In this document: positions 36,706 through 45,410 of the stretch, piece after piece
Layout: the number at the start of each line of letters is the position of its first letter
Position numbering within the stretch: position 1 is the stretch's first letter
Source: Azospirillum sp. SYSU D00513
GTDB lineage: Bacteria > Pseudomonadota > Alphaproteobacteria > Azospirillales > Azospirillaceae
Direction of reading: 5' to 3'
Assembly: GCF_017356015.1 (NCBI RefSeq)
Contig: NZ_JAFIQV010000009.1
Span: forward strand, 108,243-153,703
Length of the DNA stretch: 45,461 nt
Position numbers and translations under genes: made by a program
Notes under the pieces: generated by a model
Database searches by the model: none
The model's input: only the letters and a program-made list of their open reading frames with translations
Told to the model about the DNA's origin: nothing

Positions 36706-37680
36706 TCAGTCCACGGTCGCGCCGGAGTCCCGCACCACGGGCCCCCATTTCGCGAGTTCGGCCTTCACGTGCTCGGCGAGCTTTTCCGGGGTCGAGCCGA
36801 CGACCTGGGCGCTGAGTTCGTTCAGGCGCTTCTGCACGGTCGGGTCGGCGACGGCCTTGTTGCCGGCCTCGTTCAGCTTGTCGATGGCCTCCTTGGGCGT
36901 GCCGGCGGGGGCGAACAGCGCGTTCCAGGTGTAGGTCTCGTAGCCCGGCAGGCCGGCCTCGGCCATGGTCGGCAGGTCGATGGCGGGCGAGCGCTCGGCG
37001 GTGGTCACGGCGATGCCGCGCAGGGTGCCGCCCTTGATGTGGCCGATGGAGGACGGCAGGTTGTCGAACATGATCGGCACCTGGCCGGCCGTCACGTCGT
37101 TCAGCGCCGGGCCGGCGCCGCGGTAGGGCACGTGGGTGACCTCGACCCCGGCCATCGACTTGAACAGCTCGCCCGAGAGGTGGAGCGGCGTGCCGTTGCC
37201 CGAAGAGGCGTAGTTGAAGGTGCCAGGGCTGGCCTTGAGCAGGGCAATCAGCTCCTTCAGGTTCTGCGCCTTCACCGAGGGGTGAACGACCAGGACGTTC
37301 GGGACCGTCACCAGCCAGGAGACCGGGGCGAAGTCCTTCACCGGGTCGTAGGGCATCTTCTTGAAGAGCGCGGGGTTGATCGCGTGGGTCGCGACCGTGC
37401 CCATCAGGATGGTGTAGCCGTCGGGCTCCGCCTTGGCGACCGCGTCGGAGCCGAGGTTGCCACCGGCGCCGCCGCGGTTCTCGATGACCACCTGCTGGCC
37501 CAGGATCTCGCTCATCTTCGCGCCGATCAGGCGGGCGATGATGTCGGTCGAGCCGCCGGCCGCGAAGGGCACGACCAGCTTGACCGGGCGGTCCGGATAG
37601 GCGGCCTGCGCGCCGCCGGCGCCGCTCACGATGGGCAGCACGACGGCCGCCATGGCAAGAATCTTCATCCCAAACGTCAT
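36706..37680 (-). CDS. Tripartite tricarboxylate transporter substrate-binding protein (Bug/TctC family)
   Basis: 324 residues from the ATG at 37680 (GGGGAA upstream). The signal peptide (MTFGMKILAMAAVVLPIVSG, then a GAQA-type cleavage site) precedes YPDRPVKLVVPFAAGGSTDI, the hallmark of the Bug/TctC fold. Later come ENRGGAGGNLGSDAVAKAEPDGYT and VTHVPYRGAGPALNDV. The family binds carboxylates or other small acids in the periplasm. No TctA or TctB membrane partner lies in the window, so it is a lone binding protein, a common situation in Bug-rich genomes. It ends in a strong terminator. Confidence 0.95.
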   Translation of the reverse strand: MTFGMKILAMAAVVLPIVSGAGGAQAAYPDRPVKLVVPFAAGGSTDIIARLIGAKMSEILGQQVVIENRGGAGGNLGSDAVAKAEPDGYTILMGTVATHAINPALFKKMPYDPVKDFAPVSWLVTVPNVLVVHPSVKAQNLKELIALLKASPGTFNYASSGNGTPLHLSGELFKSMAGVEVTHVPYRGAGPALNDVTAGQVPIMFDNLPSSIGHIKGGTLRGIAVTTAERSPAIDLPTMAEAGLPGYETYTWNALFAPAGTPKEAIDKLNEAGNKAVADPTVQKRLNELSAQVVGSTPEKLAEHVKAELAKWGPVVRDSGATVD

Positions 37681-37810
37681 CGGTGTTCCCCAGCCTTCTT
37701 CTTGGTCCGCATCGGCGCGGTTCGATCCGCGTTGGCTTGGACGGCCGCTGACGCCGCCCTTTGCCTGGTGCCGCTGATTGTAGCCCAGGCGGATCGCTCC
37801 GCCACGAAAA

Positions 37811-38179
37811 TCACTGGAGTCCGGCCGACCGCGCGGCGAAAACCTGCTCCGCGAGCGCGAGGCTGAGGCGGGCGTCGGTTTCGGTGATGCTCTCGCCGAG
37901 CGCGCGCTGCCCGCGCAGGCTGGCCAGCCACAGCGTGTTCCAGTGCCGCCGGGCCAGCCGCAGGAAGGGCGGCGCCTCGTCCATGCCGCCGGCGAACAGC
38001 GCCTCGCGCACGGCCCGGTCGTTGCCGGCGAAGGTCGCGGGGTCCAGCCCGAACCAGCCGGCGACGCTGAGGAACAGCGAATCATAGGCAAAACGCACGG
38101 CCGCCCGCCGCTGGGCCTCGCCCGCCGCCGGGGCGTTCAGCGCGTCGCGCGCCAGGGTCAGGTAATCCTCAGGCGTCAT
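37811..38179 (-). CDS. Uncharacterised small protein, coupled to the upstream gene
   Basis: 122 residues from the ATG at 38179 (MTPEDYLTLARDALN), which overlaps the stop of the upstream gene by 11 bases; the frame is open further left only inside that gene. It looks alpha-helical: AAVRFAYDSLFLSVAGWFGLDPATFAGNDRAVREAL, then PPFLRLARRHWNTLWLASLRGQRAL and LSLALAEQVFAARSAG. No signal peptide and no catalytic motif that I recognise. The aromatic-rich helices suggest a protein-interaction module. Function is unknown. Confidence 0.75.
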   Translation of the reverse strand: MTPEDYLTLARDALNAPAAGEAQRRAAVRFAYDSLFLSVAGWFGLDPATFAGNDRAVREALFAGGMDEAPPFLRLARRHWNTLWLASLRGQRALGESITETDARLSLALAEQVFAARSAGLQ

Positions 38180-38936
38180 GGGCCGCCACCGCTTGACCGG
38201 AATGGATGAACCGCAGGGCCAGGGTCCCGCAAAGCAGCGGGATCGCGTTCTCGACCCGATCGTGAACGGCGTTGGCAAGCCCCGCCAGCCGCCCGGCGTC
38301 CCCGGCGAGATCCGGCCCGACGGGCACGTCCAGCTCGTAGACGATCATGTCCCCGGCGATGCGCGGGCGGAGTTCGGCCGCCTCGGCCAGCCCTGGGAGA
38401 TCCTGTTCCCCGGCGATCTCCGCCAATGCCGCGACATGCAGTTCCCAGGCGGTCACGAGGTTGACGGCGCCCGTGCGGCGGCGGGAGACGGCGAGCGCCC
38501 GGTGCCGCATCTGCCGTACCACGGTGAGCCATTCGTCCTGGAAGGCCTCCGCATCCTCGATCAGCCCGCGCAGCAGCGCCGAGACGCGCTGCGGCATCTG
38601 GAGCTTGCGGGCGAGCGCCTTGTATTCGCGGATGACGTCGTTGCCCAGCCGCTTGATCTCCGCCTCGTGCGCGGCGGCGATCTCGATGAGCTGGTCGTGC
38701 ACGGCGAAGCCGTCGGCCGCGGCGCGCTCGGCGAGATACATCAGCCGCTCCGCGTCGAAGCGGACCTCGGCGACGGTGCCGTTCGCCACCGTCTCCAGCG
38801 CGTGCTGGAGCCGCTGGACCTGCTCCAGGTTCAGGTCGTTGCGCCCTTCCAGCACGCCGTGGATCAGCGAGACATACTGCTGCGCGATCTTCAGCGGCCG
38901 TTCGGGGGTGAATGGGTCGAGGGCGAGGGCGATCAT
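38169..38936 (-). CDS. Uncharacterised helical protein, coupled to the downstream gene
   Basis: 255 residues from the ATG at 38936, chosen over the GTG at 38945 because the GGCAGG Shine-Dalgarno lies about 10 bases before the ATG and directly against the GTG. Mostly helical: QYVSLIHGVLEGRNDLNLEQVQRLQHALETV, VHDQLIEIAAAHEAEIKRLG, LQMPQRVSALLRGLIEDAEAFQDEW. The C-terminal part has short hydrophobic segments but no clear membrane helix. I do not recognise a family. Overlap with the 122-residue protein suggests a two-protein complex. Neighbouring signalling genes do not establish a link. Confidence 0.75.
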   Translation of the reverse strand: MIALALDPFTPERPLKIAQQYVSLIHGVLEGRNDLNLEQVQRLQHALETVANGTVAEVRFDAERLMYLAERAAADGFAVHDQLIEIAAAHEAEIKRLGNDVIREYKALARKLQMPQRVSALLRGLIEDAEAFQDEWLTVVRQMRHRALAVSRRRTGAVNLVTAWELHVAALAEIAGEQDLPGLAEAAELRPRIAGDMIVYELDVPVGPDLAGDAGRLAGLANAVHDRVENAIPLLCGTLALRFIHSGQAVAAHDA

Positions 38937-39022
38937 CGGCCGCACCCTGCCGCCCCGGGCCGGCGCCTGTCAATCCGACCCTCGTCATAGGGAGGCGGTC
39001 GCTTTCCGCCGTTCACGCCCGG

Positions 39023-39652
39023 TCATCGCCGCCGGCGGGCGGGGACCCCCAGCTGCTCGGCCATCCGGACGAGATCGGGCAAGGACCGTGCGCCCATCTT
39101 TTCCATGACGTGGCGCTTGTGCACCTTCGCCGTGATCTCCGATAGGCCGAGTTCCCCGGCGATCTGCTTGTTCATCAGACCGCCGATGGCGCAGGCCATG
39201 ACATCCCGCTCGCGGTCCGTGAGGGTCGCGTAGCGGTCGCAAAGCTCGTGACGGGCGCGGTCCATGTCCAAGGCCTCGGCATCGGCCCTGATCGCCCGGC
39301 CGATCGCCTCCAGAAGCACCTCCTCCTCGACCGGCTTGGTCAGGAACTCGATCGCCCCGCCGCGCATGGCGCGCACGGTCATCGGGATCGTGCCATAGCC
39401 GGTGAGGAAAATGATCGGCACGGTGCTGCCGGCACCCCGCAACGCCTCCTGCACGGCAAGCCCGTTCTGATCCGCCAGCCGTACGTCGAGCAGGACGCAG
39501 GTCGGACGGCGGGCGAGCGTCCTTTCGGCGAGACCGTCGGCGTTTGTGTGTTCGACCACGGCCAAGCCCGCGGCCTTGCAGAGCCTCACCAGCGCGGTGC
39601 GCAGCGCCGCGTCGTCGTCGACGATGTGGACGGTCGGTTCCATGGCGGGCAT
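39023..39652 (-). CDS. FixJ-type response regulator (REC plus LuxR helix-turn-helix)
   Basis: 209 residues. The start at ATG 39652 is chosen over the adjacent GTG 39655; Met at 39643 is also possible. Receiver: acidic pocket VDDD, phospho-acceptor Asp56 (LLDVRLADQNG), Thr in FLTGYG and Lys in LTKPVEE. LuxR helix-turn-helix (about 140-200): LTDRERDVMACAIGGLMNKQIAGELGLSEITAKVHKRHVMEKM. It activates transcription when phosphorylated. It starts four bases after the stop of the single-domain regulator and depends on translational coupling, since no Shine-Dalgarno is evident. Likely output of the kinase at 40039-41517. Confidence 0.93.
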   Translation of the reverse strand: MPAMEPTVHIVDDDAALRTALVRLCKAAGLAVVEHTNADGLAERTLARRPTCVLLDVRLADQNGLAVQEALRGAGSTVPIIFLTGYGTIPMTVRAMRGGAIEFLTKPVEEEVLLEAIGRAIRADAEALDMDRARHELCDRYATLTDRERDVMACAIGGLMNKQIAGELGLSEITAKVHKRHVMEKMGARSLPDLVRMAEQLGVPARRRR

Positions 39653-39656
39653 CACA

Positions 39657-40046
39657 TCATGATTTGCGCTGCGAACTGAAGTTGGAAAGACAATCCTCCA
39701 GCAAGGCGGCGTCGAAGGGTTTCGTGAGATAGGCGGCCGCTCCCGCTTCCAACGCCCGCTGCCGGATCGCGTCGCTCGGATAGGCGGTCATGGCGACGAC
39801 GGGAAGCGAGGGATGGCGCCTGGTGAGGAGCTGAATCAATTCGACGCCATTGACGCCGGGCATCTGCAGATCGGCAAGGACGCAGAAGAGAGCCTCCACC
39901 GCTCCGTAGGACAACAGGGCCCCGGCTTCCCCGAACAGCAGAGGGTCGTACCCGATCGATCGCACGAGCCTTCCCAGCCCGGCCCGAATGAAGGCATCGT
40001 CATCCACGATCGCCACGACGCGACGCAACTGTCCGTTCTCAGCCAT
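39657..40046 (-). CDS. Single-domain response regulator (CheY-like)
   Basis: 129 residues from the ATG at 40046, overlapping the kinase stop by 8 bases. Receiver: IVDDDAF acidic pocket, Asp59 in LADLQMPGVNG, Thr in AMTAYPSD and Lys in LTKPFD. No output domain, so it may act as a phosphate sink or shuttle between the kinase and the FixJ-like regulator, or bind a protein target. The genes lie in the order kinase, CheY-like, FixJ-like on the minus strand. Confidence 0.92.
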   Translation of the reverse strand: MAENGQLRRVVAIVDDDAFIRAGLGRLVRSIGYDPLLFGEAGALLSYGAVEALFCVLADLQMPGVNGVELIQLLTRRHPSLPVVAMTAYPSDAIRQRALEAGAAAYLTKPFDAALLEDCLSNFSSQRKS

Positions 40047-41517
40047 GAGCGACCGGCAGTTTGAAATGAAAGGCCGCTCCTCCTCCCGGAGCCTCGTCCA
40101 CCCAGATGTCGCCGCCATGCGCGTCGAGACAGTTGCGGCATATGGCCAGCCCCATGCCCATGCCGCCCGGCTTGGTCGAATGAAACGGCTCGAAAATCTG
40201 GGCGCGCCGTTCGGCCGCCACTCCCGGCCCGGTATCGGTCACATTGGCCGCGATCCACGATCGGTCGAGGCGGAGGGTCACGGTGATGTCCCGCCGGCCC
40301 GGCCTTTCCGCCATGGCTTGCGCCGCGTTCAGCATGAGATTCACGAACACCTGCTGGATCTGCACCAAGTCGGCCATGGCCGGCGGAAGGTCGTCCGGCG
40401 CCGCGAGGTGGACGACCGCGCCATGGCGCCGCAGATCCGTTTCCACAAGCAGATTGGCGTTGCGGGCCGCCTGGACGACATCGACCGGAGCGAAGGCGCC
40501 CGAGGATTTGCTGAAATGGGACGTGATGCGCGCCACGACGTCGCGCGCGCGCGAGGCCTGGGAGACGACGTCCTGCAGGGCCGCCGTTGCCTCCGCGATG
40601 TCCGGCTGGGCCTGTCGAAGCAGGCGCTGGGCCGCCTGGGCGTTCGCCAGGATGGCCGCGAGCGGCGAATTGACCTCGTGCGCGACCGACGCGCTGAAGG
40701 CATTGGCGGTCGATATCCGGGAGGTCCTGGCGACATCGGCCTGGACGGCGGCGAGCCGCGCCTGCGCTTTCCTGTAGGCGGTGATGTCGACGGAGGTCAC
40801 GACGATGTCCGAAAAGCCGGCGAGATCGCGCGGCAGCATGGCGGTGAAAAGCGCATCGAGTTCGGCGCCGTCCGCGGCCCTCAAATGCGCTTCGGAGCGA
40901 AAGAAGCGGTCGCCACGGCCGAAGGCCACCAGCCATTGCACGAAGGTCTGGTCGGTTTCGGGAAGCAGCCGGTCGAGCGGGCCGATAAAGGCCTCCTTTC
41001 CCGGCGCGCCGGTTTCCTCCAGCGTGAAGGCGTTCACGTCGCGGATCATCACGCGCGCCTTCAGCGCCCGGAGTTCGTCGGGCCTGTTGGCGAAGTAGCT
41101 CTCCAGATCGCTGACGCCGGCCCGGCGCAACGCCATGACGGCCTCCCCGACGGCCGTCCAGTCCTCGCGCCACATCGAGATGCCGGCGCGCTCGAAGAAG
41201 GCTCCGCATTGCCGCCGGCTGTCTGCCAGGTCGCGTCTCAGCCTCATCACGAGAAGGACGGCCAGGATGCCGGACAGGAGCGCGCCCGCCCCCATCAGGA
41301 GCGCCGCCTCGCGCCGTTCGGCCGGTTGCATCACGGAAAGCGCCGCCAGGGCCGCCGGCGCGAAGACCAGCAGGGCGGAGACGGCCAGGTCGCGGGCGAC
41401 GACGGGCCATCGCCGTGCCGGAACGGCCGTCATCCAGGCCGGCAGAACGTCGGGCTTCGGCGGGGCCTCCGCCGAGGTCTCCGCAAGGCTTGGCCATCTG
41501 GAAAAGACTTGCCGCAT
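40039..41517 (-). CDS. Membrane sensor histidine kinase with PAS domain
   Basis: 492 residues from the ATG at 41517; the frame is open further left, but only antisense to the AraC gene. Two transmembrane helices at about 43-65 (LAVSALLVFAPAALAALSVM) and 70-92 (LLMGAGALLSGILAVLLVM) leave almost no periplasmic loop, so sensing is probably intramembrane or cytosolic. PAS at about 100-250. HisKA has His280 in SVAHEVNSPLAAI. HATPase follows with NLMLNAAQAM, DTGPGV and GMGMGLAI. The FixL/DctB-like kinase core fits the two downstream regulators. AAGGACGAG precedes the start. It is divergent from the AraC gene, with 102 bases between. Confidence 0.92.
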   Translation of the reverse strand: MRQVFSRWPSLAETSAEAPPKPDVLPAWMTAVPARRWPVVARDLAVSALLVFAPAALAALSVMQPAERREAALLMGAGALLSGILAVLLVMRLRRDLADSRRQCGAFFERAGISMWREDWTAVGEAVMALRRAGVSDLESYFANRPDELRALKARVMIRDVNAFTLEETGAPGKEAFIGPLDRLLPETDQTFVQWLVAFGRGDRFFRSEAHLRAADGAELDALFTAMLPRDLAGFSDIVVTSVDITAYRKAQARLAAVQADVARTSRISTANAFSASVAHEVNSPLAAILANAQAAQRLLRQAQPDIAEATAALQDVVSQASRARDVVARITSHFSKSSGAFAPVDVVQAARNANLLVETDLRRHGAVVHLAAPDDLPPAMADLVQIQQVFVNLMLNAAQAMAERPGRRDITVTLRLDRSWIAANVTDTGPGVAAERRAQIFEPFHSTKPGGMGMGLAICRNCLDAHGGDIWVDEAPGGGAAFHFKLPVAHG

Positions 41518-41556
41518 CGTTCTCGTCCTTGGAAGAGAAGCAGTAACAGCGCCGCC

Positions 41557-41585
41557 CAGCCGTGTCTGCGATACGCCTGTATAAT
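41557..41585 (+). promoter_or_regulatory. Promoter of the AraC gene with a consensus -10
   Basis: TGTATAAT places a perfect TATAAT at 41580-41585, 35 bases before the AraC start. The -35 region 17 bases upstream is poor, as expected for an activator-dependent promoter. This is the best -10 hexamer in the window. Confidence 0.55.
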
Positions 41586-41619
41586 GGCCGAGCGCCGCCG
41601 GTGAATTCAAACTTCCGCC

Positions 41620-42513
41620 ATGACTCTGCACGGGCACGGCGCATACAAATTCCCGAATGCGGGCTTGGCCGCAACATCGCTCGGCCGTGGCTGGAACGGT
41701 GTCGCCGCCGAACTGCGTTCGCATCCGGCCGGCGATCTGCCCGCGATCCTTCCGACCCAGATGGAGGTCACGCTGGCGACGCGGCGCAGCCCGGGTGCCT
41801 TCGTCCGGCGGAAGGGAGCCGGCCTCCGCCAACGCTCGGCCGTCGAGCAGGGCGCCATATGGCTGTGCCCGGTCGGCGTCGGCGAGGACGAGATCGGCAT
41901 TTCCGCACCGCTCGATGAAATCCTGCACATCTACCTGCCGGCCGATCGCTTCGACGCGCTGGCCGATCTCTATGGCGACGGGCGCATTCGCGCGGATGCG
42001 ATCCGGTATCTCGCGGATCTGCGCGATCCACTCATCTGGCAGATCGGCCTGTCGATCCGCTCGGAGCTTCTGCGGGAAACCTCCGCCGGCCGGATGATGG
42101 TCGAATCCGCGGCGCTGGCCCTTGCCGCGCGGCTTGCTCATGCTTACGGCGAGGATTGTCCGAATAACCCGGACGCGGCACCCGAAGCCGACTGCCCCAA
42201 GCGGATCGCACGGGCGATCGACTTCATCCGCGACAACCTGGAACGCGACATCTCGGTTTCCGAACTCGCCGAGGTCGCCTGCCTGAGTCCCTTCCACTTC
42301 GCGCGCATGTTCAAGCGCGTGATGGGCAAGACGCCCCATGGCTTCGTCAGCGCGGAACGCTTCGAACTCGCCCGAAGGCTTCTCGGCGATCCGGACATGC
42401 CGCTCGTCACCGTGGCCCATCGGTCGGGTTTTTCCAACCAGGCGGCGTTCAGCACGGCCTTCAAGCGGGCGATGGGGTGCACGCCCGGAGACTATCGCCG
42501 ACGCATTCCCTGA
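41620..42513 (+). CDS. AraC family transcriptional regulator
   Basis: 297 residues. The N-terminal part has no clear cupin motif (GVAAELRSHPAGDLP, then AIWLCPVGVGEDEIGISAPLDEILHIYLPADRF). The C-terminal double helix-turn-helix lies at about 200-295: ISVSELAEVACLSPFHFARMFKRVMGKTPHGFVSAERFELARRLL and LVTVAHRSGFSNQAAFSTAFKRAMG. Divergent from the sensor kinase and followed after 104 bases by the 930-residue regulator in the same direction. It may regulate either neighbour. The effector is unknown. Confidence 0.93.
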   Translation: MTLHGHGAYKFPNAGLAATSLGRGWNGVAAELRSHPAGDLPAILPTQMEVTLATRRSPGAFVRRKGAGLRQRSAVEQGAIWLCPVGVGEDEIGISAPLDEILHIYLPADRFDALADLYGDGRIRADAIRYLADLRDPLIWQIGLSIRSELLRETSAGRMMVESAALALAARLAHAYGEDCPNNPDAAPEADCPKRIARAIDFIRDNLERDISVSELAEVACLSPFHFARMFKRVMGKTPHGFVSAERFELARRLLGDPDMPLVTVAHRSGFSNQAAFSTAFKRAMGCTPGDYRRRIP

Positions 42514-42531
42514 AAGACGGATTCGGCAGAA

Positions 42532-42563
42532 TCGCGAAAGACTTCCGCAGCTTCGCGAAAGAC
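42532..42563 (+). repeat. Direct repeat TCGCGAAAGAC upstream of the winged-helix regulator
   Basis: TCGCGAAAGAC occurs at 42532-42542 and 42553-42563, 21 bases (two helical turns) apart. GAAAGAC also occurs at 42512-42518. Same-face direct repeats suit OmpR/PhoB-type winged-helix binding, so this may be an autoregulatory site of the gene starting at 42618. Confidence 0.5.
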
Positions 42564-42617
42564 CCCGGACGGCGAACTCCGCGAGACTGCCCCGTATCTT
42601 CCGGTGAGGAGAGTGGC

Positions 42618-45410
42618 ATGGAAGAGGAGCTTGAATTCGGCGCTTTCACGGTGGCGCCCGCGCGGCGCGCGTTGCTGCGCGATGGGGAGGTCGTGCCGCT
42701 CGGCAGCCGCGCGATCGACATCCTGATCCATCTCCTCGCCCACGCGGGCGAAATCCGGTCCAACAGAGACATCGTGAAGCATGTCTGGCCCGACACGTTC
42801 GTCGACGAGGCGAACCTCCGGGTGCATGTTTCGGCCATCCGGCGGGCGCTGGGCGATACGCGGTTCATCGCCAACATTCCAGGCCGGGGCTACACCTTCA
42901 CCGCTCCGGTCACCAGACGGCAAGCGCCCGGCGACGCCGGTGGATCCGCCCTCCGCTGTCCCGGAACCGACCTCGGCGCGGTCCGGATCTTCGGGCGGGA
43001 GAGCGTGGTGGAAACCATTTCCGCGCAGCTTTGCCGCTCCCGGCTCATCACGATCGTCGGGCCGGGCGGGATCGGGAAGACGACCGTCGCGCGGGCGGTC
43101 ATCGCCCGCGACCGGTCCGAGGACCCTATCTTTTGGATAGACCTTTCTCCCGTGAATGGCGGGCATCTCGTGCCGACCGTGGTGGCGTCGGCGCTCGGCA
43201 TCCTTTCGCGAACAGACAACATCACGCGCGAAATCATCGTGCATCTGCGCACGCGCGCCGCCCTCATGGTTCTCGACAGCTGCGAGCATCTGGTGGGCAG
43301 CGTGGCGTCGTTCGCCGAGAGCCTCCTCGCGGAGGTTCCGGGCCTTCGCATCGTCGCGACGAGCCGCGAACCCTTGAGAGCCGATGGGGAGCGTGTGCAC
43401 CGCATCCCGCCGCTGGAGCTTCCGCCGGCGGCACTGTCGGCGAATGCGGCTTTGAGGTCGCCCGCCGTCCAGCTCTTCGTGGAGCGCGCCGAAGCCTGTA
43501 TCGGGCAGTATGAATTGACCGACAAGGACGCGCCCCACGTTGCCGACATCTGCAGCAAGCTCGACGGCATCGCGCTTGCGATCGAGCTGGCGGCCGGACG
43601 GCTGGAGACGATCGGAGTGCAGGCGCTGGCCCAGTCGCTTTCGGACTGCTTCCGCGTGCTGACCCGTGGCCGCCGCACGGCGCTTCCCCGCCATCAGACG
43701 CTGAGGGCGACGCTCGACTGGAGCTACATGATCCTGCCGAAGCCGGAACAGGTCGCCCTGGCGGAACTGTCGGTCTTCCGCGGCTGGTTCAGCGACGAGG
43801 CCGCAGCCGCCGTTCTAACGGGCTGCGACGGGGAGGACATCCTTGCGTCGCTCGTCGCGAAATCGCTCGTCGCCGCCGATGCCTGCTCCGGGCTGACGCG
43901 GTACCGGCTTCTCGATACGACCAGGCTCTACGCATCCGAAAAGCTCGTCGACACAGGCGATGCGGGCCCTGCGATGGCGCGGCTCGCCGAGCATCTGCGC
44001 GCCTTTCTCGAAAGTGCGGAGCACGAACTCCATTCAATGCCGGTGTCGGAATGGTCGCGCGATTACGCGCAACACACGGACGACCTGCGCGCCGCGCTTG
44101 AGTGGACATTCGCCGAACGAGGTGATCCGTTGCTCGGCGTGCGGCTCACCATCGCCGCTTTGCCGTTCTTCCACCGGCTTTCGCTGCTCGACGAGTGCCT
44201 GGCCTGGGTGACCCGGGCGATCAACTACCTGGAGGCACACCCCAGTCTGGACGAGCGCAGCCGCATGAAGCTCTACGCGGCACTCGGCTGGCCGCAGATC
44301 TGCCCGACCGATGCGCCGGAACACGGCGCCGTGGCATGGTCGATAGCCTTGCGGATCGCCGAGGACATCGGCGATATCGATCATCAGCTCCGGGCCATCT
44401 GGGCGCTCTGGGTCGATGCCATCAACCGTGCGGAACCGCGGCTCGGCTTGACCTTCACGGAACGGTTCCGCGCACTGGCGCCCTCCTCGGCCGATCCCGC
44501 CGATGCGATCATCGGCAAGAGGCTGCATGGCGCAACGCTGCACTGGCTCGGCCGCCACGCCGAAGCGCGCGAGCAACTTCAACAGATGCTCGGTGAATAC
44601 ACCGCATTGCCGGCGAGCCGTCACTCCGTGCGTTTCCAATTCGATCAGACCGTCACGGCCCGCATCGTGCTGGCTCGATCCAGCTGGATTCTGGGAGACG
44701 AGGACCAAGCCTTGCGCGAGGTGGAAGACACATTGGCCTATGCCCGGGTGATCCAGCACAACCTGTCGCTCAGCAATGCCCTGGCGGAAGCCGCCTGCCC
44801 GCTTTCGCTGCTCGCGGGGCGTGACGATCTCGCCGGCCATTATGTGTCGCTTCTCAGGGAACACACGAAGGCTCTGTCGCTTGACGTATGGAATTGCTAC
44901 GCGAACTGCTTCGAGGCTGAAATCGCGCTTCGGAATGGGCGCCCCGACGACTGCCTGCGGCTTCTGAACACGAGCCTGCCGGTTCTTCGCAAGAGCGGCT
45001 TCACCCTGTTCCGGACGATCTTCCAGTCCGTCGCCGCGCGGGCGCTCCGCGACATGGGCAAACATGCCGACGCGCTGGCGGCGGTCGACTCCGCGATCGC
45101 ACGTTGCGCGTCCTCCGGCGAGCGATGGTGCCTTGCCGAACTCCATCGCGTGAAGGGCACGATCCTTTCCGTCGACGGATTGCCCGGCGCCAGCGACCGA
45201 GCGGGCGACAGCTTTCGCCAGGCGATCGCGGAGGCGCGCCGCGATGGCGCCGTCGCCTGGGAACGTCGCGCGAACGCCGATCTGCTTGCGCTGCCCACAC
45301 CGCACCGGGTACCAGAGAGGGATCGGATCGCGGCCGTTTCACCGGTGGGAAGCGCTTGCCTGCCGGCGCCTTCTTGTATCACGGGCACAGACGTTCAGGC
45401 TCGGTGTTGA
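42618..45410 (+). CDS. Winged-helix/NTPase/TPR transcriptional regulator (STAND-like)
   Basis: 930 residues from the ATG at 42618 (GGTGAGGAGAG upstream). The N-terminal OmpR-type DNA-binding domain (about 1-100) has GSRAIDILIHLLAHAGEIRSNRDIV and VHVSAIRRALGDTRFIANIPGRGYTF. The NTPase has a P-loop GPGGIGKTT at residues 148-156 and a Walker B-like LMVLDSCEHL, then TSREPL. This is the STAND/NB-ARC-like class of signal-transducing ATPases. A long helical C-terminal region (about 480-890) with repeated Ala/Leu-rich helices looks like TPR units that would sense a ligand or partner. Such proteins switch between closed and open ATP-bound forms. Target genes are unknown. It follows the AraC gene and ends 51 bases before the window edge. 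Confidence 0.92.
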   Translation: MEEELEFGAFTVAPARRALLRDGEVVPLGSRAIDILIHLLAHAGEIRSNRDIVKHVWPDTFVDEANLRVHVSAIRRALGDTRFIANIPGRGYTFTAPVTRRQAPGDAGGSALRCPGTDLGAVRIFGRESVVETISAQLCRSRLITIVGPGGIGKTTVARAVIARDRSEDPIFWIDLSPVNGGHLVPTVVASALGILSRTDNITREIIVHLRTRAALMVLDSCEHLVGSVASFAESLLAEVPGLRIVATSREPLRADGERVHRIPPLELPPAALSANAALRSPAVQLFVERAEACIGQYELTDKDAPHVADICSKLDGIALAIELAAGRLETIGVQALAQSLSDCFRVLTRGRRTALPRHQTLRATLDWSYMILPKPEQVALAELSVFRGWFSDEAAAAVLTGCDGEDILASLVAKSLVAADACSGLTRYRLLDTTRLYASEKLVDTGDAGPAMARLAEHLRAFLESAEHELHSMPVSEWSRDYAQHTDDLRAALEWTFAERGDPLLGVRLTIAALPFFHRLSLLDECLAWVTRAINYLEAHPSLDERSRMKLYAALGWPQICPTDAPEHGAVAWSIALRIAEDIGDIDHQLRAIWALWVDAINRAEPRLGLTFTERFRALAPSSADPADAIIGKRLHGATLHWLGRHAEAREQLQQMLGEYTALPASRHSVRFQFDQTVTARIVLARSSWILGDEDQALREVEDTLAYARVIQHNLSLSNALAEAACPLSLLAGRDDLAGHYVSLLREHTKALSLDVWNCYANCFEAEIALRNGRPDDCLRLLNTSLPVLRKSGFTLFRTIFQSVAARALRDMGKHADALAAVDSAIARCASSGERWCLAELHRVKGTILSVDGLPGASDRAGDSFRQAIAEARRDGAVAWERRANADLLALPTPHRVPERDRIAAVSPVGSACLPAPSCITGTDVQARC

